Shown: positions 47,410 to 58,784, counted from the first letter of the stretch. The stretch: 64,000 bases of DNA from Volutella citrinella (GCA_034401135.1 JAWZSP010000003.1:2170001-2234000), one strand, 5' to 3'. Notes: generated by a model not told the origin, from the letters alone. Numbers and translations are program-made.

Positions 47410-49602
47410 TTATCTGGTAGCGGAAGTGCTTCCTCCGGCGGCAACAGGAACCTCCTGAATCTCCTCCTGGTCCCGGACACGGGTGTCCATGACAACCTGG
47501 TGTCCCTTGACTCCGAGGTCCTGCTCCTCAACAGGGGCGAAACCGTACCAAGCAACGACGATGGTGCCGGCAACACCCACAATGCAGCTGATAACGAGGG
47601 CGGCGATACCACGAGGAGTGAATCTAAGGCGCGGCAGTCAGTATGTTATCTAAAGAACCAAACGGAGTTGACGCAGCGACGCTTACCCTGCAGGGAGTGT
47701 TCCGGGGGGTACGTTCTCGCCGGTGAGGTCGAGATAGTTGTCCTTGTTTCCTGCAGCGTTGCCTTGCATGGGCATCTTCTCGGCGGCGCAAGCCTCGATG
47801 TGGTTGTCCGGGATAACAAGGGTCTTCTGGAGTTCGAGGGGTGCCTCGATGAAGGTGGCGATGAGGCCAGAGACGACGTGCCACTCAATGTGGCAGTGGA
47901 AAAGCCAGACTCCTAGAGAATCGAATATCAGTACATGGCAAATCCATGAAGAAGAGGCTCTGAGCGCCCTTTCGCTGTGATCATGTTGTGCAGCACTTAC
48001 CTGGGTTATCGGCCTTGAAGCGCATGACAATGTTACCCTCGGGATAGATGACGAGGGTGTCACGTCGCATGGGGATCTTGGAGAACTCGGACTTGCCAAG
48101 GTCAAGGTCGGCGAACACTCCGGCAGACTCCTCAGAGCGGTAAATGGACTGGAAAGCGTGCCCGTGGAGATGGAAGGGGTGTCGTCCGGTGTCGAGGTTG
48201 TTGACTACGATCTGGACAATCTCATCCTTCGCCAGGACGAAAGGGTGCGTGTACGTGCCGTAGACGGACGGGTCGGTGGCGGCATCGCCGGCGTTGAGAG
48301 CCGTGTACAAGGTAGGCACCTTGGGGCCTCGGTATGTGATGTTATTGAAGAAGGCATAATTGGCGCCGTCGTTGAGGTTGTCCATCATGACATCGAGGGT
48401 GACAACACGGTCTGGCTCGGGCAGCAGGGGCATCTTGTCGTAAGGAACAAGCTTCATGTCATCGAAGGGCTCGAGAGCGTCGACCAACGCAGGCTTTGGG
48501 TTCTCGTTCTTCTCGTCGTACACAAGCCAGCCGGTAGCATTCCAGTTGAGATCCTTGGGCAGGATATCAAACAAGGTCTAAAGTCTAGTTGTTAGTCGCA
48601 TTCACCAAGTCGGGTAGGGAGATTGCCTACCGTGTCCATGCTAGCGACAATAGGGAAGTTCTTGGAGGTGTCATTGTTGGTGGTGAGGAGGAAGCTGACA
48701 CGCTGAGCGGCCGATAGGTAGACCATGTCAGCCTCGGCCTGCTCTGTATAGATACCGTCGACTTCAACAATGCGCATCTTGTGGCCCTCGAACCAAAGAT
48801 ACATGCCAGCAAAGCCAGCCATGTTGATGGTACGAACAAGGTAAGTCTTTCCAGGCTTAACGTTCAGCTTCCAGTTGGTGGTCTCGTTCATGAGAGCATT
48901 CTGCGGCACAGGCTCAGCTCCAGAGGGATTGGCCTTTGACATGAAATGAGGAATCATCCTTTGCATTTGGTCATGATACCAGTCCGAAAGAGTAAGGACA
49001 AGCTCCTCGTCATAGTTGTCCTTGTACGGGAAATCCTTGTCGTGGATGATGAGAGGCCCACGGAGACCGTCGGGGTACTGGGCGCTCGTGTGGGAGTGAT
49101 ACCAGTATGTGCCAGGTTGATCAATCTGTGCGGGTGGTTAGAGAAGGGAATCGTGTGTTGCCGTGGACGGCATCCAAGCGCATCATGTACCACGGGAACG
49201 AACAAGGACCACGAAGGACCTGAAAGGGGAGCAGGAGCAGGAGCAGGCCAAACTGACAGTGAAGTTGTAAGTAAAAGTAGCGCCTGGTACAATGTTGCAC
49301 TGGACGACGCCTCCAGGCCCATCCATGTGGTTGGTGCCGTTCATGTAGAGGCCGTGAAAATGAAGCGAGGTGGACTCATTGCCCAGGCTGTTTTTGGCAT
49401 TGATGATGATGCGGTCGCCAATGTCTGCCTCGATTCGAGGAATGGGCCACTCGCCATTGATGCCAATGACGGGGCGGTCAAACTCGCCGTCGGGATTTCG
49501 AGTGACCCAACCAATGTCGAAGTCATAGTTGATGGTACGCGAAGCCACCAGGGAGGGCAGCGCGAGGCAGGCTGCAGCAAGACGGAGCATACTTGGGGCC
49601 AT
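47410..49602 (-). CDS. FET3: Iron transport multicopper ferroxidase Fet3
   Basis: Five exons, 49602-49258, 49125-48631, 48577-48001, 47912-47687 and 47623-47410, give 618 aa. Introns are 132, 53, 88 and 63 nt. The signal peptide ends near LVA20. Copper ligands are all present: HFHG at 81-84, WYHSH at 123-127, HPFHLHGH at 413-420 and HCHIEWH at 478-484. [14 protein letters not shown] (about 395-408) carries the acidic residue that aligns with one of the Fe(II)-binding Asp residues of yeast Fet3. One transmembrane helix (about 553-575) follows [11 protein letters not shown], with a short cytosolic tail, so this is a membrane ferroxidase rather than a secreted laccase. It oxidises Fe(II) to Fe(III) at the cell surface and passes it to Ftr1, its divergent neighbour. 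The first donor is GTCAGT, confirmed by the conserved join [13 protein letters not shown]. Confidence 0.95.
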
Positions 49603-50671
49603 GATGGCGGTGGTTAGGGTGAAGTTGCAACCGCGATGTCTGGGCAGTGCAGGACGGGACGAAGCTCAATGGAGCGGGCTGAGAAGCTCTGGAATGGGCG
49701 CTCAAAAGCTTTACATGGAAAGAAGGGGACCCGGGATCCGATGCCGTTGGATCAGCAGCAGTGCGTATCAATCAGGCCGCCCAATGACTAGTCCAGCAAC
49801 GGCCGACTTGACACCACGCCAAGTGTGGCACCCTCGTTGTGCTGCGATATTTGCAGCTCGGCTGGTAGCCACACAGTATAAACAAAGCATCATGCCATGC
49901 TGCCACAGCTGGGGGTACGACACGGCAAGGGCTGGAGGAAATGGGCTGAAGTCTTGGTCCCACCCACAGGGTGGCATATGATAGAGGGGCGGCTGCGAGG
50001 GGACGTATTCCGCACTCTCGGTGCCTTGTCTCATGACTGATGCGTCCGTTGGCTCGAATTGGGCCAATGGGAGGGCGTGACGAATCTGAATCTGAACCAG
50101 ATGCGCCGGGTCCACGCCAGAAGAGCAGTCGAGGTGCTGGGCCAAGTACCGCATTTAGCGAGGGATAACCCAGAAAGTAACCCTGTCCCTTGATCATCAG
50201 ACGACTAGCAGCAAAGGCCAGAGCCAAAGTGCGTGGGGTTTATTAGTTGGGATCCTACTAATCACCCTAGGGGTCGCCGACTAGCTCCGGCGAGGTTCGT
50301 CGAGTAGGTTCACGGTTGACGCCAAATCAATCACTTGGGTGCGACGACGTGGAGTCATTCGCCTCGCCTCGCCTCTTGTCTCGTCTCTCGCCGGGCTGGG
50401 ACGCGGCACCGCACGGACAGTGAGGGGGATTGATGGTTCGGATTGATAAGATGGCCAGGGTTTGAATTTTTCATTCCCTCCCACTCGCCCGCGAACATCG
50501 GAGCCATCCTGTGGTGGTGGCGCTGAGTTTGGTCACTGGGTCGTCGTCGTCAGTCGGACCGTTCCACTTTGCTCGGCGGCCGATGAGGAGGGATGGCATC
50601 TAATCAATCGCTGCACACCATTGTTCAAGGAATATCCAAGGCGAAGGATGAGCCGCATTTGTGGTCAATCA

Positions 50672-50688
50672 ATCAGATAATCAGATAA
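50672..50688 (+). promoter_or_regulatory. Tandem ATCAGATAA iron-repressor (SRE/SreA) sites
   Basis: Two exact ATCAGATAA copies overlap by one base (50672-50680 and 50680-50688), followed by a near copy, ATCTGATTA, at 50695-50703. ATCWGATAA is the published core of the SreA/SRE family of iron-sensing GATA repressors. The pair lies about 1.07 kb before the FET3 start. Confidence 0.75.
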
Positions 50689-51754
50689 TCAGAATCTGAT
50701 TAGAAACAAAGTTATCATTAGAGACCATCCAACGGATCAATGATGGCTTGCAGATGGACAGGCAGACGAGATTCCGATGGGCCGGAGGAACACAAGATGG
50801 CACACATGATCTCGGGTGTGTGTCTCTCCCTTCCTCGCCTGTCTGTGTGTTCCTCTTTGGTGGTGTGGTTTGTCTCGTCGAGGCCCTTTGCTGCGATATC
50901 TCCGAGCAGCAAGCGAGTCCAGCAAGCTCGAGCCAATACGAATGAGGTTGCAGCGGCAGCCCTGTCCATGGCTACACCAGCCAGGGTGGAAAAGGTAGAT
51001 CGGAGGATTTGAGCTTGGCCAGACTCGGCACGTCGTTGCCGAGAAATGGTCGCTACGGGACGACCCCGAAACAGAGGGTCATCAGGGCAGCAAGAGCTTG
51101 TGAGAGGTGGCCCAGCGGGTGTCGATCGCGGTGTGTGGGCTGATGAAGCTTGGCGAGTCTTGGCTTGGGAAGGCCAGCCCCCCAGGGCAGATGGCGTGGT
51201 TCTAGACTCAATGGAAGCGCCTAAGTGGCTGGAGAAGCGCCACCGAACAGGGAGGGCCAGCCCTGGCCCGCTGTAGCAGCAAGAGCTCAGAGGATTGAAT
51301 GGGGCAGATGGCGAGGGAGACCCACGGAAGGTGCTTTCGATGCTGCTGCTCTTGAAATTACACCCCGGTGCCTGCCCGAACTGCGGTGCGGCTGAGGGTC
51401 AACTCCAGCAAAGGAGGGAAAATTACTCCGTAGCAATGGTTGAAGCTTTTACTCGCTTCCTTACAAGTTCCACTGGCGATCCTTGCCTCGACATGTGTTT
51501 CCAGCGGCGTCGCCCCGTCGTCACTCGCAGTGGGGCCGGCCTGGGGATCCTTGGCAACGTCCTCGATCTCCGGCGTCACGGCCGAACCCTCATGGTCCAT
51601 CTTGCATCGTGGATCCCAACTCTAGCCCCGCTTGGACACCGTTTGGGGACGGAGTGACATGCTCCTCTGCCGTCTTGCAGAGCTTACAGACTGCCGGCCT
51701 GACCTGCGCGTCCCCGTCTCCATCTCACCTCGGCCGAGCTCGTCCTACCGCCGC

Positions 51755-51775
51755 ACTACGTAGTACGTAGTACGT
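51755..51775. repeat. TACGTAG heptamer repeat containing a palindrome
   Basis: Just under three copies of TACGTAG follow in tandem, and ACTACGTAGT at 51755-51764 is a perfect palindrome. It lies inside the FET3-FTR1 promoter, about 840 bp from FTR1. The function is unknown. Confidence 0.7.
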
Positions 51776-52436
51776 TACACATCTCGCCTGTCCATTCCTA
51801 CTGGTCTCGACTAACTAATCCCTCCCACCCCACACACCCAACCCTCGGCCTAGGGATTTGCTTACCATGCCAACCTATGTTTAGCAATTAACCATATCTC
51901 CGCCAGATGGGACCCAGGCACCCTCTCCCAACGACAAACGACAAATCGTGCCATGCCCTGTCCACCCGGAGGCCCATAGCATGCCCCATCCCGACTACGC
52001 CCGCCCCAGCCCACGAACCCGCACCGATGGGTTCGGGTGACATCCCGAAAAACCTTCAGCTCGTCCCAGCTCGACCCAGCTTGCACCAGGTCGATGCGAC
52101 AACACAGCAACCGTCTGGCCTCATAGGTGTCGCTCAAAAACGGCCCACCCACGGCAGAATCATGCCGTGTTCATGCAGGCTAGGGCTCCCCAAATCAAGC
52201 CACCTCCGCCTTCGCCCACTGTCGGACATGACTCTCGAGTCGTTGACACACTCGTCGCACCTTTAGTGGCTTCGTACAACGCCCCCCCACAATGGGACCG
52301 GATACAAACCCTCGCTTTTTTCGCCTACGCCGTGTGCGCCGCACTGTAGCGGATCGCGTGTTGCGGTATCAAGGGGTCCTGTAGCGGGGGTCCCACGGGT
52401 GCGGTATGATCCGCGTTGCCTGTGCCCATGTCCTGA

Positions 52437-52445
52437 TTATCTGAT
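52437..52445 (-). promoter_or_regulatory. ATCAGATAA iron-repressor site near FTR1
   Basis: TTATCTGAT on the + strand is ATCAGATAA on the minus strand. It lies 165-173 bp upstream of the FTR1 ATG, a typical regulatory distance. Confidence 0.75.
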
Positions 52446-52470
52446 GGCAGTAGTCGCTCATTGGAATTGA

Positions 52471-52479
52471 TTATCAGAT
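52471..52479 (-). promoter_or_regulatory. ATCTGATAA iron-repressor site near FTR1
   Basis: TTATCAGAT on the + strand is ATCTGATAA on the minus strand. It lies 131-139 bp before the FTR1 ATG and 25 bp after the previous site, so a factor could bind both together. Confidence 0.75.
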
Positions 52480-52609
52480 TAGTCTCGCATTGCCTTGTAT
52501 ACACCGAGTCTCTCCCCCTCCTTCAGGTTCTTCCTCCCCAAGCCTCAGCCTCTTTGCGCTTGAACATTCCTCTCCCTTCCCTCAACCAAGCAACTTGCAC
52601 TCAATCGCC

Positions 52610-53917
52610 ATGGCTGTCGACGTATTCGCAGTTCCCGTTTTCCTCATCGTGTTCCGAGAGACCCTCGAGACTACCATCATTGTCTCGGTCCTGCTTGCCT
52701 TCCTCAAGCAAACTCTCAACGGCCCCGATGGCGATATCAAGGCGTACAAGCGCCTCGTGCGCCAGGTCCGTCCCATCTTGCTCACACCCACTGCGCAGAG
52801 GCGTGGTGGAATGTGTGAATTGAGAAGAGAAATGGGCTAACGAAAATTCGCATTTCCTAGGTTTGGCTCGGTACTGGAATCGGTTTCCTCATCTGTATGA
52901 TCATTGCAGGCGCTTGCATTGGTTCCTTCTACCGCTTCGGAGCCCAGGTTTGGGACAAGAATGAGAACGCTTACGAAGGCGCCTTCGCCCTCATCGCCTC
53001 CCTCATCATCTCCGTCATGGGTGTCGCTCTTCTGCGTATCGGAAAGATCCAGAGCAAGTGGAAGGTTAAGCTCGCCAAGGCTCTGGATAGGCCGCTCACG
53101 GAGGGTGGTGGTGGCAAGCGAGGCTGGATCAAGCGCTTCTCGGAGCGCTACGCCCTGTTCCTCGTGCCCTTCGTCACTGTCCTGCGTGAAGGTGTCGAGG
53201 CCGTGGTCTTCGTCGCCGGTGTATCCTTCTCCTTCCCGGCCAAGTCCATCCCCCTGCCGACTGTCGTAGGCTTGGGCGTGGGCGCTCTCATCGGTTACAT
53301 TCTGTACAAGTACGTCAACACCTTCGCCATTCTCCCCGTGACTCTCCGTTAATCGTCATCCACAGGGGTGGTTCATCTGCTAAGCTCCAGATGTTCCTCG
53401 TAATCTCCACCTGCCTTCTCTACCTCGTCGCTGCCGGCCTCTTTTCCCGCGCCGTTTGGTCCTTTGAGATGCACACCTGGAGCAAGACAATTGGCGGCGA
53501 GGCAGCCGAGTTCGGATCCGGCCCCGGCTCTTATGATATTGACCAGAGCGTCTGGCATGTCAACGTAAGTTGAACCATCTGGCAGAGCCCCCTTCGCCTC
53601 CTTTTGCAGTTCTGACAAGGCTCTAGTGCTGCTCGCACAAAACCGCCGCCGATGGTGGTGGCGGTTGGGGCATCTTCAACGCCATCTTTGGCTGGACCAA
53701 CTCGGCCACCTACGGCTCCGTTATCTCATACAACCTGTACTGGGGATGTGTTGTCCTGACTTTCTTCGCCATGCGCTTCCGGGAGACCAAGGGCCGCTGG
53801 CCATTCATGAAGGCCAAGGCCAAGGATGCTGCGTCCTCCACTCCCGCCGACGATAGCAGCGAGGCTGCTGCTGAGAACGACAAGGCCATCCCCACCGAGA
53901 AGACCACCACTGCTTAG
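52610..53917 (+). CDS. FTR1: High-affinity iron permease Ftr1
   Basis: Four exons, 52610-52765, 52861-53309, 53366-53564 and 53627-53917, give 364 aa. Introns are 95, 56 and 62 nt. The protein begins [15 protein letters not shown], running into the first iron-transport motif RETLE (R-E-x-x-E, residues 16-20). The second, REGVE, is at 161-165. Seven hydrophobic segments can be picked out, among them [54 protein letters not shown] and [15 protein letters not shown]. The cytosolic tail is polar and rich in Ala, Glu and Thr. Ftr1 forms the plasma-membrane uptake complex with Fet3, which oxidises the iron it carries. The first donor, GTCCGT, is unusual, but the join LVRQ/VWLGTG is conserved. FTR1 and FET3 as divergent neighbours is a common arrangement in fungi. 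Confidence 0.96.
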
Positions 53918-54044
53918 CTGGGCACAGGACATATCACGGGACTGAAGGGGGGACGTTTATAAACTCTGCCGGATTCTATGTCTTTCTGGGCACATTTTTC
54001 TTGGCATTTCATACCAAACTTGGCTGCGTTGTGCATGGTGTATA

Positions 54045-55531
54045 TCATGCTTCTGGGGTCCAATCCCATGCTTTTGCTGTAAATAGGGCCTTGGCCATCT
54101 TGTCTACAAATAAATTGCCCCCATACCGCAACCTCTGGTCATTCGCGACCGCCCTGGTGAATGCAAACGGTTTCAGCCCCCCGTCGCGGCTGTCCGCATG
54201 GTCGATCCCATTCCCAGAGGACGCCCACGATACCTCGCTGCGTCGCCGTACCCAGTCCGTGTGTGATAGCCCGACGACCTGTGCGGCGAGCATGGCGCGC
54301 ATGTACTCCAGAATCGGGTCCACGCGCACCCGAAGCCCGCAGTTTGTGTGATTCTTATCAATCTGGTAGTTGGGGCATTGTTGGATGGTAGTCAGCAGTT
54401 CGTCCACATCCACCATTGCCGTCTCTGGAACGGCGTCGATCGAGGCCGGGGTAAAGTCCACGAGAAACACGAGCTCCCTGGCCAGAAAGAACTTGAACAT
54501 CTGGCCCAGCTGGAACGGATCGCATGCCGTGCTAGAGTCATAGCCCAGCTTGCACTGTCGTTCCTTTGAGGAGAAGAGCGCGAGGAAGTGGCGTGGGACA
54601 GAGGCGACGGCGGTCAAGATGGACTCCCGGCGGTATCGAAGCTCCTCTAGAGTGTGTCTGTCAGCATTCAGTTGCATACGCTTGACCATGCAGAAGCAGA
54701 CTTGCCTTCTATACCATCTGGCAAGCTCCACCAGGCAGCGGTCAACTCGGTCTCGGGGTCGTGAAACACGCTCCACAGACAGGAGCCGCGCATGATCAGT
54801 TCCCGCGTGGCATGGTGAAATCGCATCGGTTGTCGGAGCAGCCAAGCGACCAGGACCTTTTGCCGCAGTGTTTGCTCCGTGTCCGTCGGCTTCCCGTCCT
54901 CGGCTCGCAGCGGCCTGCTGGTAGTCACCGGCCACTTGAACTTCAGATCGCTGTTCAAGGTGTGTGCCACGGCGGCCACGCAGTCGAACCGATCTGCGAT
55001 GATGGCCAGCGTCGTCACGTACGACATGGTTGCCTTGGTGGTCTTGGGAGGCTGCTTGTGGAGGATCCTGAGAATGTCTTCCATGGCCGTCTCACGGCCC
55101 GCCGCCTTTGTGGCCTCGTCGTCGTCCGATATGGGGATCCATGGCAGATCGCAGCTGCTGGCCTCGCTCGGCTTCTGCTTGCGGTCCAGAAGTTTGCCGT
55201 GGGCTTCGGTGACAAGGCGCGCCTCACGAAACTGAGAGTTGGACAGCAGATTGGAGAAGTACTTGGAATTTGCCCTGAGCGAGTCCAGCTTCACCCTGTA
55301 GGCCACGCGGACCTTGTGCTTCAAGCTCGTGGCCTGCTGGGGCTGTTGCGCAGACTTCCGTCCCATCGCGGCAGCCGCCGCCGCTTTTCGAGCCCTCCTG
55401 AGGGTTTCGGTTGAAGTGTCAAACGTGACATCAAGTACGATGTCGCCAGTCGGGTCCACATCTACGGTGGGAGGGTAGTCGTCACCAGAAGGCTCAGCAG
55501 AGTCCGCCTCTGCTGCTGTTGTCTCGCCCAT
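54045..55531 (-). CDS. BTB-like domain protein, unknown function
   Basis: Two exons, 55531-54706 and 54646-54045, give 475 aa. The intron (59 nt) best fits a GC-AG type: GAAG/GCAAGT at the donor and CTCTAG/AG at the acceptor, joining LPDGIE to EELRYRRESIL. Using GTATAG nine bases earlier would also keep the frame and lose three residues. Near the N terminus, DIVLDVTFDTST and KVRVAYRVKLDSLRANSKYFSNLLSNSQFREARLV have the pattern of a BTB/POZ domain (about 30-115), seen in many poorly studied ascomycete proteins. The middle (TLAIIADRFDCVAAV, KVLVAWLLRQPMRFHHATREL) looks like a BACK-type helical follow-on. The C terminus has several Cys but no motif I know. The role is unknown. It is divergent from the PP2C gene. 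Confidence 0.8.
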
Positions 55532-56363
55532 GTTATGTGAACCGACGACACTTGCGCGGACATGAGCATGTAAGAGAATTGTCGGAATATCGGGACAGGT
55601 ATGCTGCCTCAGGACCCAGCACTAGACACTGCTGCAGGGCTTACAGCCCTTGGAACGGCTTGTGTGAGGCAAGGTCAGGATGGAGCCGGGCTCCGGGATT
55701 CGGTATCATGGACGGTCACTGGCTCATGGTGGCGTGCGGATGCAGTCCACTCTGGCGTGTTGGCAAGCTAAGGTACCGCCTACCTTACCCTATAGACGCC
55801 AATCGAAGCGTCTCGCCCAGCTGTGTGACCTCTGATTCAGGGCAAAGAGAACGTGCTGCAGCTGTATTGTCGGGATGTCGGGCCCCTAATTCCCGACCCC
55901 GCGCCCCTCTCACTGTCCCCCGGGCCCCCCCCCATAGGCTGCAATCCCTGTTTGAGGGTCCCACCTAGGCCTCCTGCTTCGATTGGATTGTCGTCACTCT
56001 AACCACCACCACCAACCCCAATCTTGCTCCTCCCATCTGGTACGTCAAGCCGCATCATATTGAGGCGTCGACACCAAATTCAGGGGCTCAACACAGCTTT
56101 TCGACTGCAGCTCCGCCTACATAAATTCATCGACAGCCTCAGGCTTGGCGAACCACCCCCCCTCGATTTGTCGCCTGCGCATGCATCACCCTTCACGCCC
56201 AACATTTCCCTTTACACCCCTGGCGAACCTGACTCGCCCTCTCCAATCTCCCACCTGCCCCATGGCTTTGGACAGCGTCGTCTGCGCAGCGCTCCTGTTT
56301 TCCAACGAACGCTGATGCCCGTCGCTTGTCACGACTGCCACAATTATCGCGATACAGTCAACG
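55532..56363. promoter_or_regulatory. Divergent promoter region BTB-like / PP2C
   Basis: About 830 bp with no gene. AAGGTACCGCCTACCTTA at about 55770-55787 is an imperfect inverted repeat. The right half is CT-rich, as expected for a leader. Confidence 0.45.
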
Positions 56364-58322
56364 ATGGCCCCATATTCTCGAATTCCGGCATACTCAGCAA
56401 CAATTGTTGCTCGACAGACCCGCCTCAACATTTGCGCCTCATCGCGTCGAGGCTGCCGCTCCCTCAACCATGACACGTATAATGCCGCCGTTTGCCATCA
56501 GTACCATACCAAGAACGCTCTAGATGACAGGATACCGAAGCCGGGGCACTGTTCAAGGCTCCTCGAACCAGCTGGTGAGCGGGCGTTGCAGGGCCGCAGG
56601 CGGCCAATGTCGCAGGCCAGCAGGGTGATCACGCGAACCATCGATCATCAAGGCCGTCGAAATTTCCAAACATACTTCGTTACTCATCTTCCTTCCTCGT
56701 CCGTCCACCCCGATTCGCGGATCCATCGTGGCCCAGGCCACAAACTGCCGCGAGATGCCTCAACCCCTCACACTCCTGGTCCGGGGTCAGCCCCCGCCGT
56801 CGCCCCGCCGTATATCCCGACGAACCGAGACTTGACAGTAGTGCGCATCCCCATGCGCCGGGCCAAGCACCACCTCGGCGTTGCCACTGCGCGTGGGAGT
56901 CGGCCTTACAACGAGGACAGAGACCAAGCTGGCACAATTAGCCTCCCAGCCTTCGCCAAGAGGGCTCCGAGGAGCGTGCGGCAGCGGCCCGGCGAGGCCA
57001 CCCCTGCGGACAGCGCCCTCGGTGACCCCCAGGTCTTCTACTTTGGTGTGTTCGATGGTCATGGGGGCACCCAATGCGCGGATTTCGCCCGGGACGAGCT
57101 GCCTGGATACATTGAGAATGCCAGCCTTCAATTCGGCCTGCAAAGCAGTCTACGCAAGAAGAAGCCTGGACGCGAGGCCAATGGCGCCCCGCCTTCGGCC
57201 TTCAAGCCTACCACTAAGAAGGAGGCTCTAGCAGCTGTCGAAATCAAGACTCCAGAGGAAGTCAAGCCCTCAATGGACGTACCTGATCCTCAGGAGGGTC
57301 TGGTACAAAAGCCCAAACATGGGGAACCGATGCATAGCGCCGAGTCACCACCCGCCAATGTCCTCGATATCGACAAGGCCATCAAGCTGGAGAAGGATCT
57401 AGTCACGGACTATCGTCGAACGGTTGGGGGGTATTTCAGGCGGTTTCATCCCGAACACTTTGTTCTCTCCAAGGACCAACCGACAGAGGACCGCACCATC
57501 ACGATCGAATCTGTTCTGACTTACGCTTTCTTGAAGGCCGACTTGGACTTTGTGACAGCACAGGCCCGGAAGCGAGACCCTGATGATCTCCGGGTGAGCG
57601 ACACCCCCTTGAACAACGACGAAGTGCTCGGTAACCCCTCAACGCCATCTGGCCACGGCATCGGGGGCCCTACCCGCTTCAAGGGCGGCTCCACGGCGTC
57701 CATCGCCCTCATTTCGACGCCGACGCCTGCGCCCTTCTGGCATCCGGCCGCGCAATCGACCCTGCTGTGTGCACACGTCGGCGACAGCCGCATACTGCTC
57801 TGTGACACCGCCACGGGACTCGCCCACCCTCTCACCTCGGATCACCACCCCAGCAACCCGACCGAGACGCGCCGTCTCCGCCGATACGCACCCGCAGGGT
57901 CAATGGTGTCGGGTGATAGCTTCGGGGAGGAGCGCATCGCTGGCCTCGCAAACAGCCGCGCCTTTGGGGACATGAAGAGCAAACGGATTGGGGTTTCCGC
58001 GGAGCCTGAGCTCACCCGCGTCGAGATGGGCCCCGCGCAGTACTCTTTCATTGTCCTCATGTCCGATGGCGTCTCGGGCACTCTCAGTGACCAGGAGATT
58101 GTTGACGTTGTCAAGGAGGCTCGTACTCCCGAAGAGGGCGCCCGTCGCGTTGTCGAGTACGCCACTGAGGTCTCACTCGACGGCGACAACGCCACCTGCC
58201 AGGTTGTTCGCCTTGGCGGCTGGGAGCGTCGTTCCGAGGGCGGCTTGGGCAGCCTGGGCACCAAGGAGATTCGAGACGCCCGTATGGCAGAGGCACTGGA
58301 CCCTCGCCGCTCGAAGCAGTAG
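56364..58322 (+). CDS. PP2C-family protein phosphatase, probably mitochondrial (Ptc6-like)
   Basis: Single exon, 652 aa. The first 35 residues have six Arg and no acidic residue, typical of a mitochondrial presequence. Residues about 165-640 are a PP2C (PPM) domain: GSRPYNEDRD (183-185 NED), FGVFDGHGG (231-235) and AHVGDSRILLC, then FIVLMSDGVSGTLSDQEIVD and, near the end, DGDNATCQVVRL (606 on), supplying the metal-binding Asp residues. A charged, Lys/Pro-rich insertion of about 150 residues (about 260-410) splits the domain, and a second loop follows FVTAQARKRDPDD. This layout resembles fungal Ptc6/Aup1, a mitochondrial phosphatase linked to pyruvate dehydrogenase regulation and mitophagy. 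I infer that assignment from the leader and the layout. The start is the first ATG of the frame with a plausible presequence. Confidence 0.88.
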   Translation: MAPYSRIPAYSATIVARQTRLNICASSRRGCRSLNHDTYNAAVCHQYHTKNALDDRIPKPGHCSRLLEPAGERALQGRRRPMSQASRVITRTIDHQGRRNFQTYFVTHLPSSSVHPDSRIHRGPGHKLPRDASTPHTPGPGSAPAVAPPYIPTNRDLTVVRIPMRRAKHHLGVATARGSRPYNEDRDQAGTISLPAFAKRAPRSVRQRPGEATPADSALGDPQVFYFGVFDGHGGTQCADFARDELPGYIENASLQFGLQSSLRKKKPGREANGAPPSAFKPTTKKEALAAVEIKTPEEVKPSMDVPDPQEGLVQKPKHGEPMHSAESPPANVLDIDKAIKLEKDLVTDYRRTVGGYFRRFHPEHFVLSKDQPTEDRTITIESVLTYAFLKADLDFVTAQARKRDPDDLRVSDTPLNNDEVLGNPSTPSGHGIGGPTRFKGGSTASIALISTPTPAPFWHPAAQSTLLCAHVGDSRILLCDTATGLAHPLTSDHHPSNPTETRRLRRYAPAGSMVSGDSFGEERIAGLANSRAFGDMKSKRIGVSAEPELTRVEMGPAQYSFIVLMSDGVSGTLSDQEIVDVVKEARTPEEGARRVVEYATEVSLDGDNATCQVVRLGGWERRSEGGLGSLGTKEIRDARMAEALDPRRSKQ

Positions 58323-58784
58323 CAAGGATGAGGAGCATTGTAACGTCTTGTGCCTTTTTTTGCGTTCTATCCCGTGTAATATGCCACAACTATCATGGAA
58401 TTTTTGCATTTCCCTTTGGGAGTATTTGAGAGGAGGCGGGGGCGAGCACCTTTTATTGTTATCCAACGTGCCAGGTCGGGACATTTGGAAAGCATCGGAT
58501 CGCATTTGAGGCAGCCTTCATACCTTACTGTTTTAACATGGCATGAAATCAGGAGTTTGAGGAAGCGGGTCAAATCTCAACATACAACAACACATCAAGC
58601 ATTAGAAGAAGATATACCAGCTTTATATTTGCTCATAAGTAATGGACCGCTGGCCATGGGACGTGACAAGGTATCAAGTGTTCCTATCTTTTCCAACCCC
58701 CCACTGGCTCAACACCAACGCCATATAGTATCGCTGTCCCGGGGCAGCATCAACTTTCACCTCGTGACTCGATGCACCGATTAT
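58323..58784. other. Convergent 3' region PP2C/HET-C
   Basis: 462 bp between two facing gene ends. Both 3' UTRs must lie here. No gene seen. Confidence 0.55.

Larger units (their letters stand above)
49603..52609. promoter_or_regulatory. Shared FET3-FTR1 divergent promoter
   Basis: About 3.0 kb between two divergent start codons. Within it are four exact ATCWGATAA sites (separate entries), which on family knowledge point to repression by an SRE/SreA-type GATA factor when iron is plentiful. No frame inside is a convincing gene. A palindromic TACGTAG repeat lies at 51755-51775. The 130 bp before FTR1 is CT-rich, as in many fungal leaders. Confidence 0.7.
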
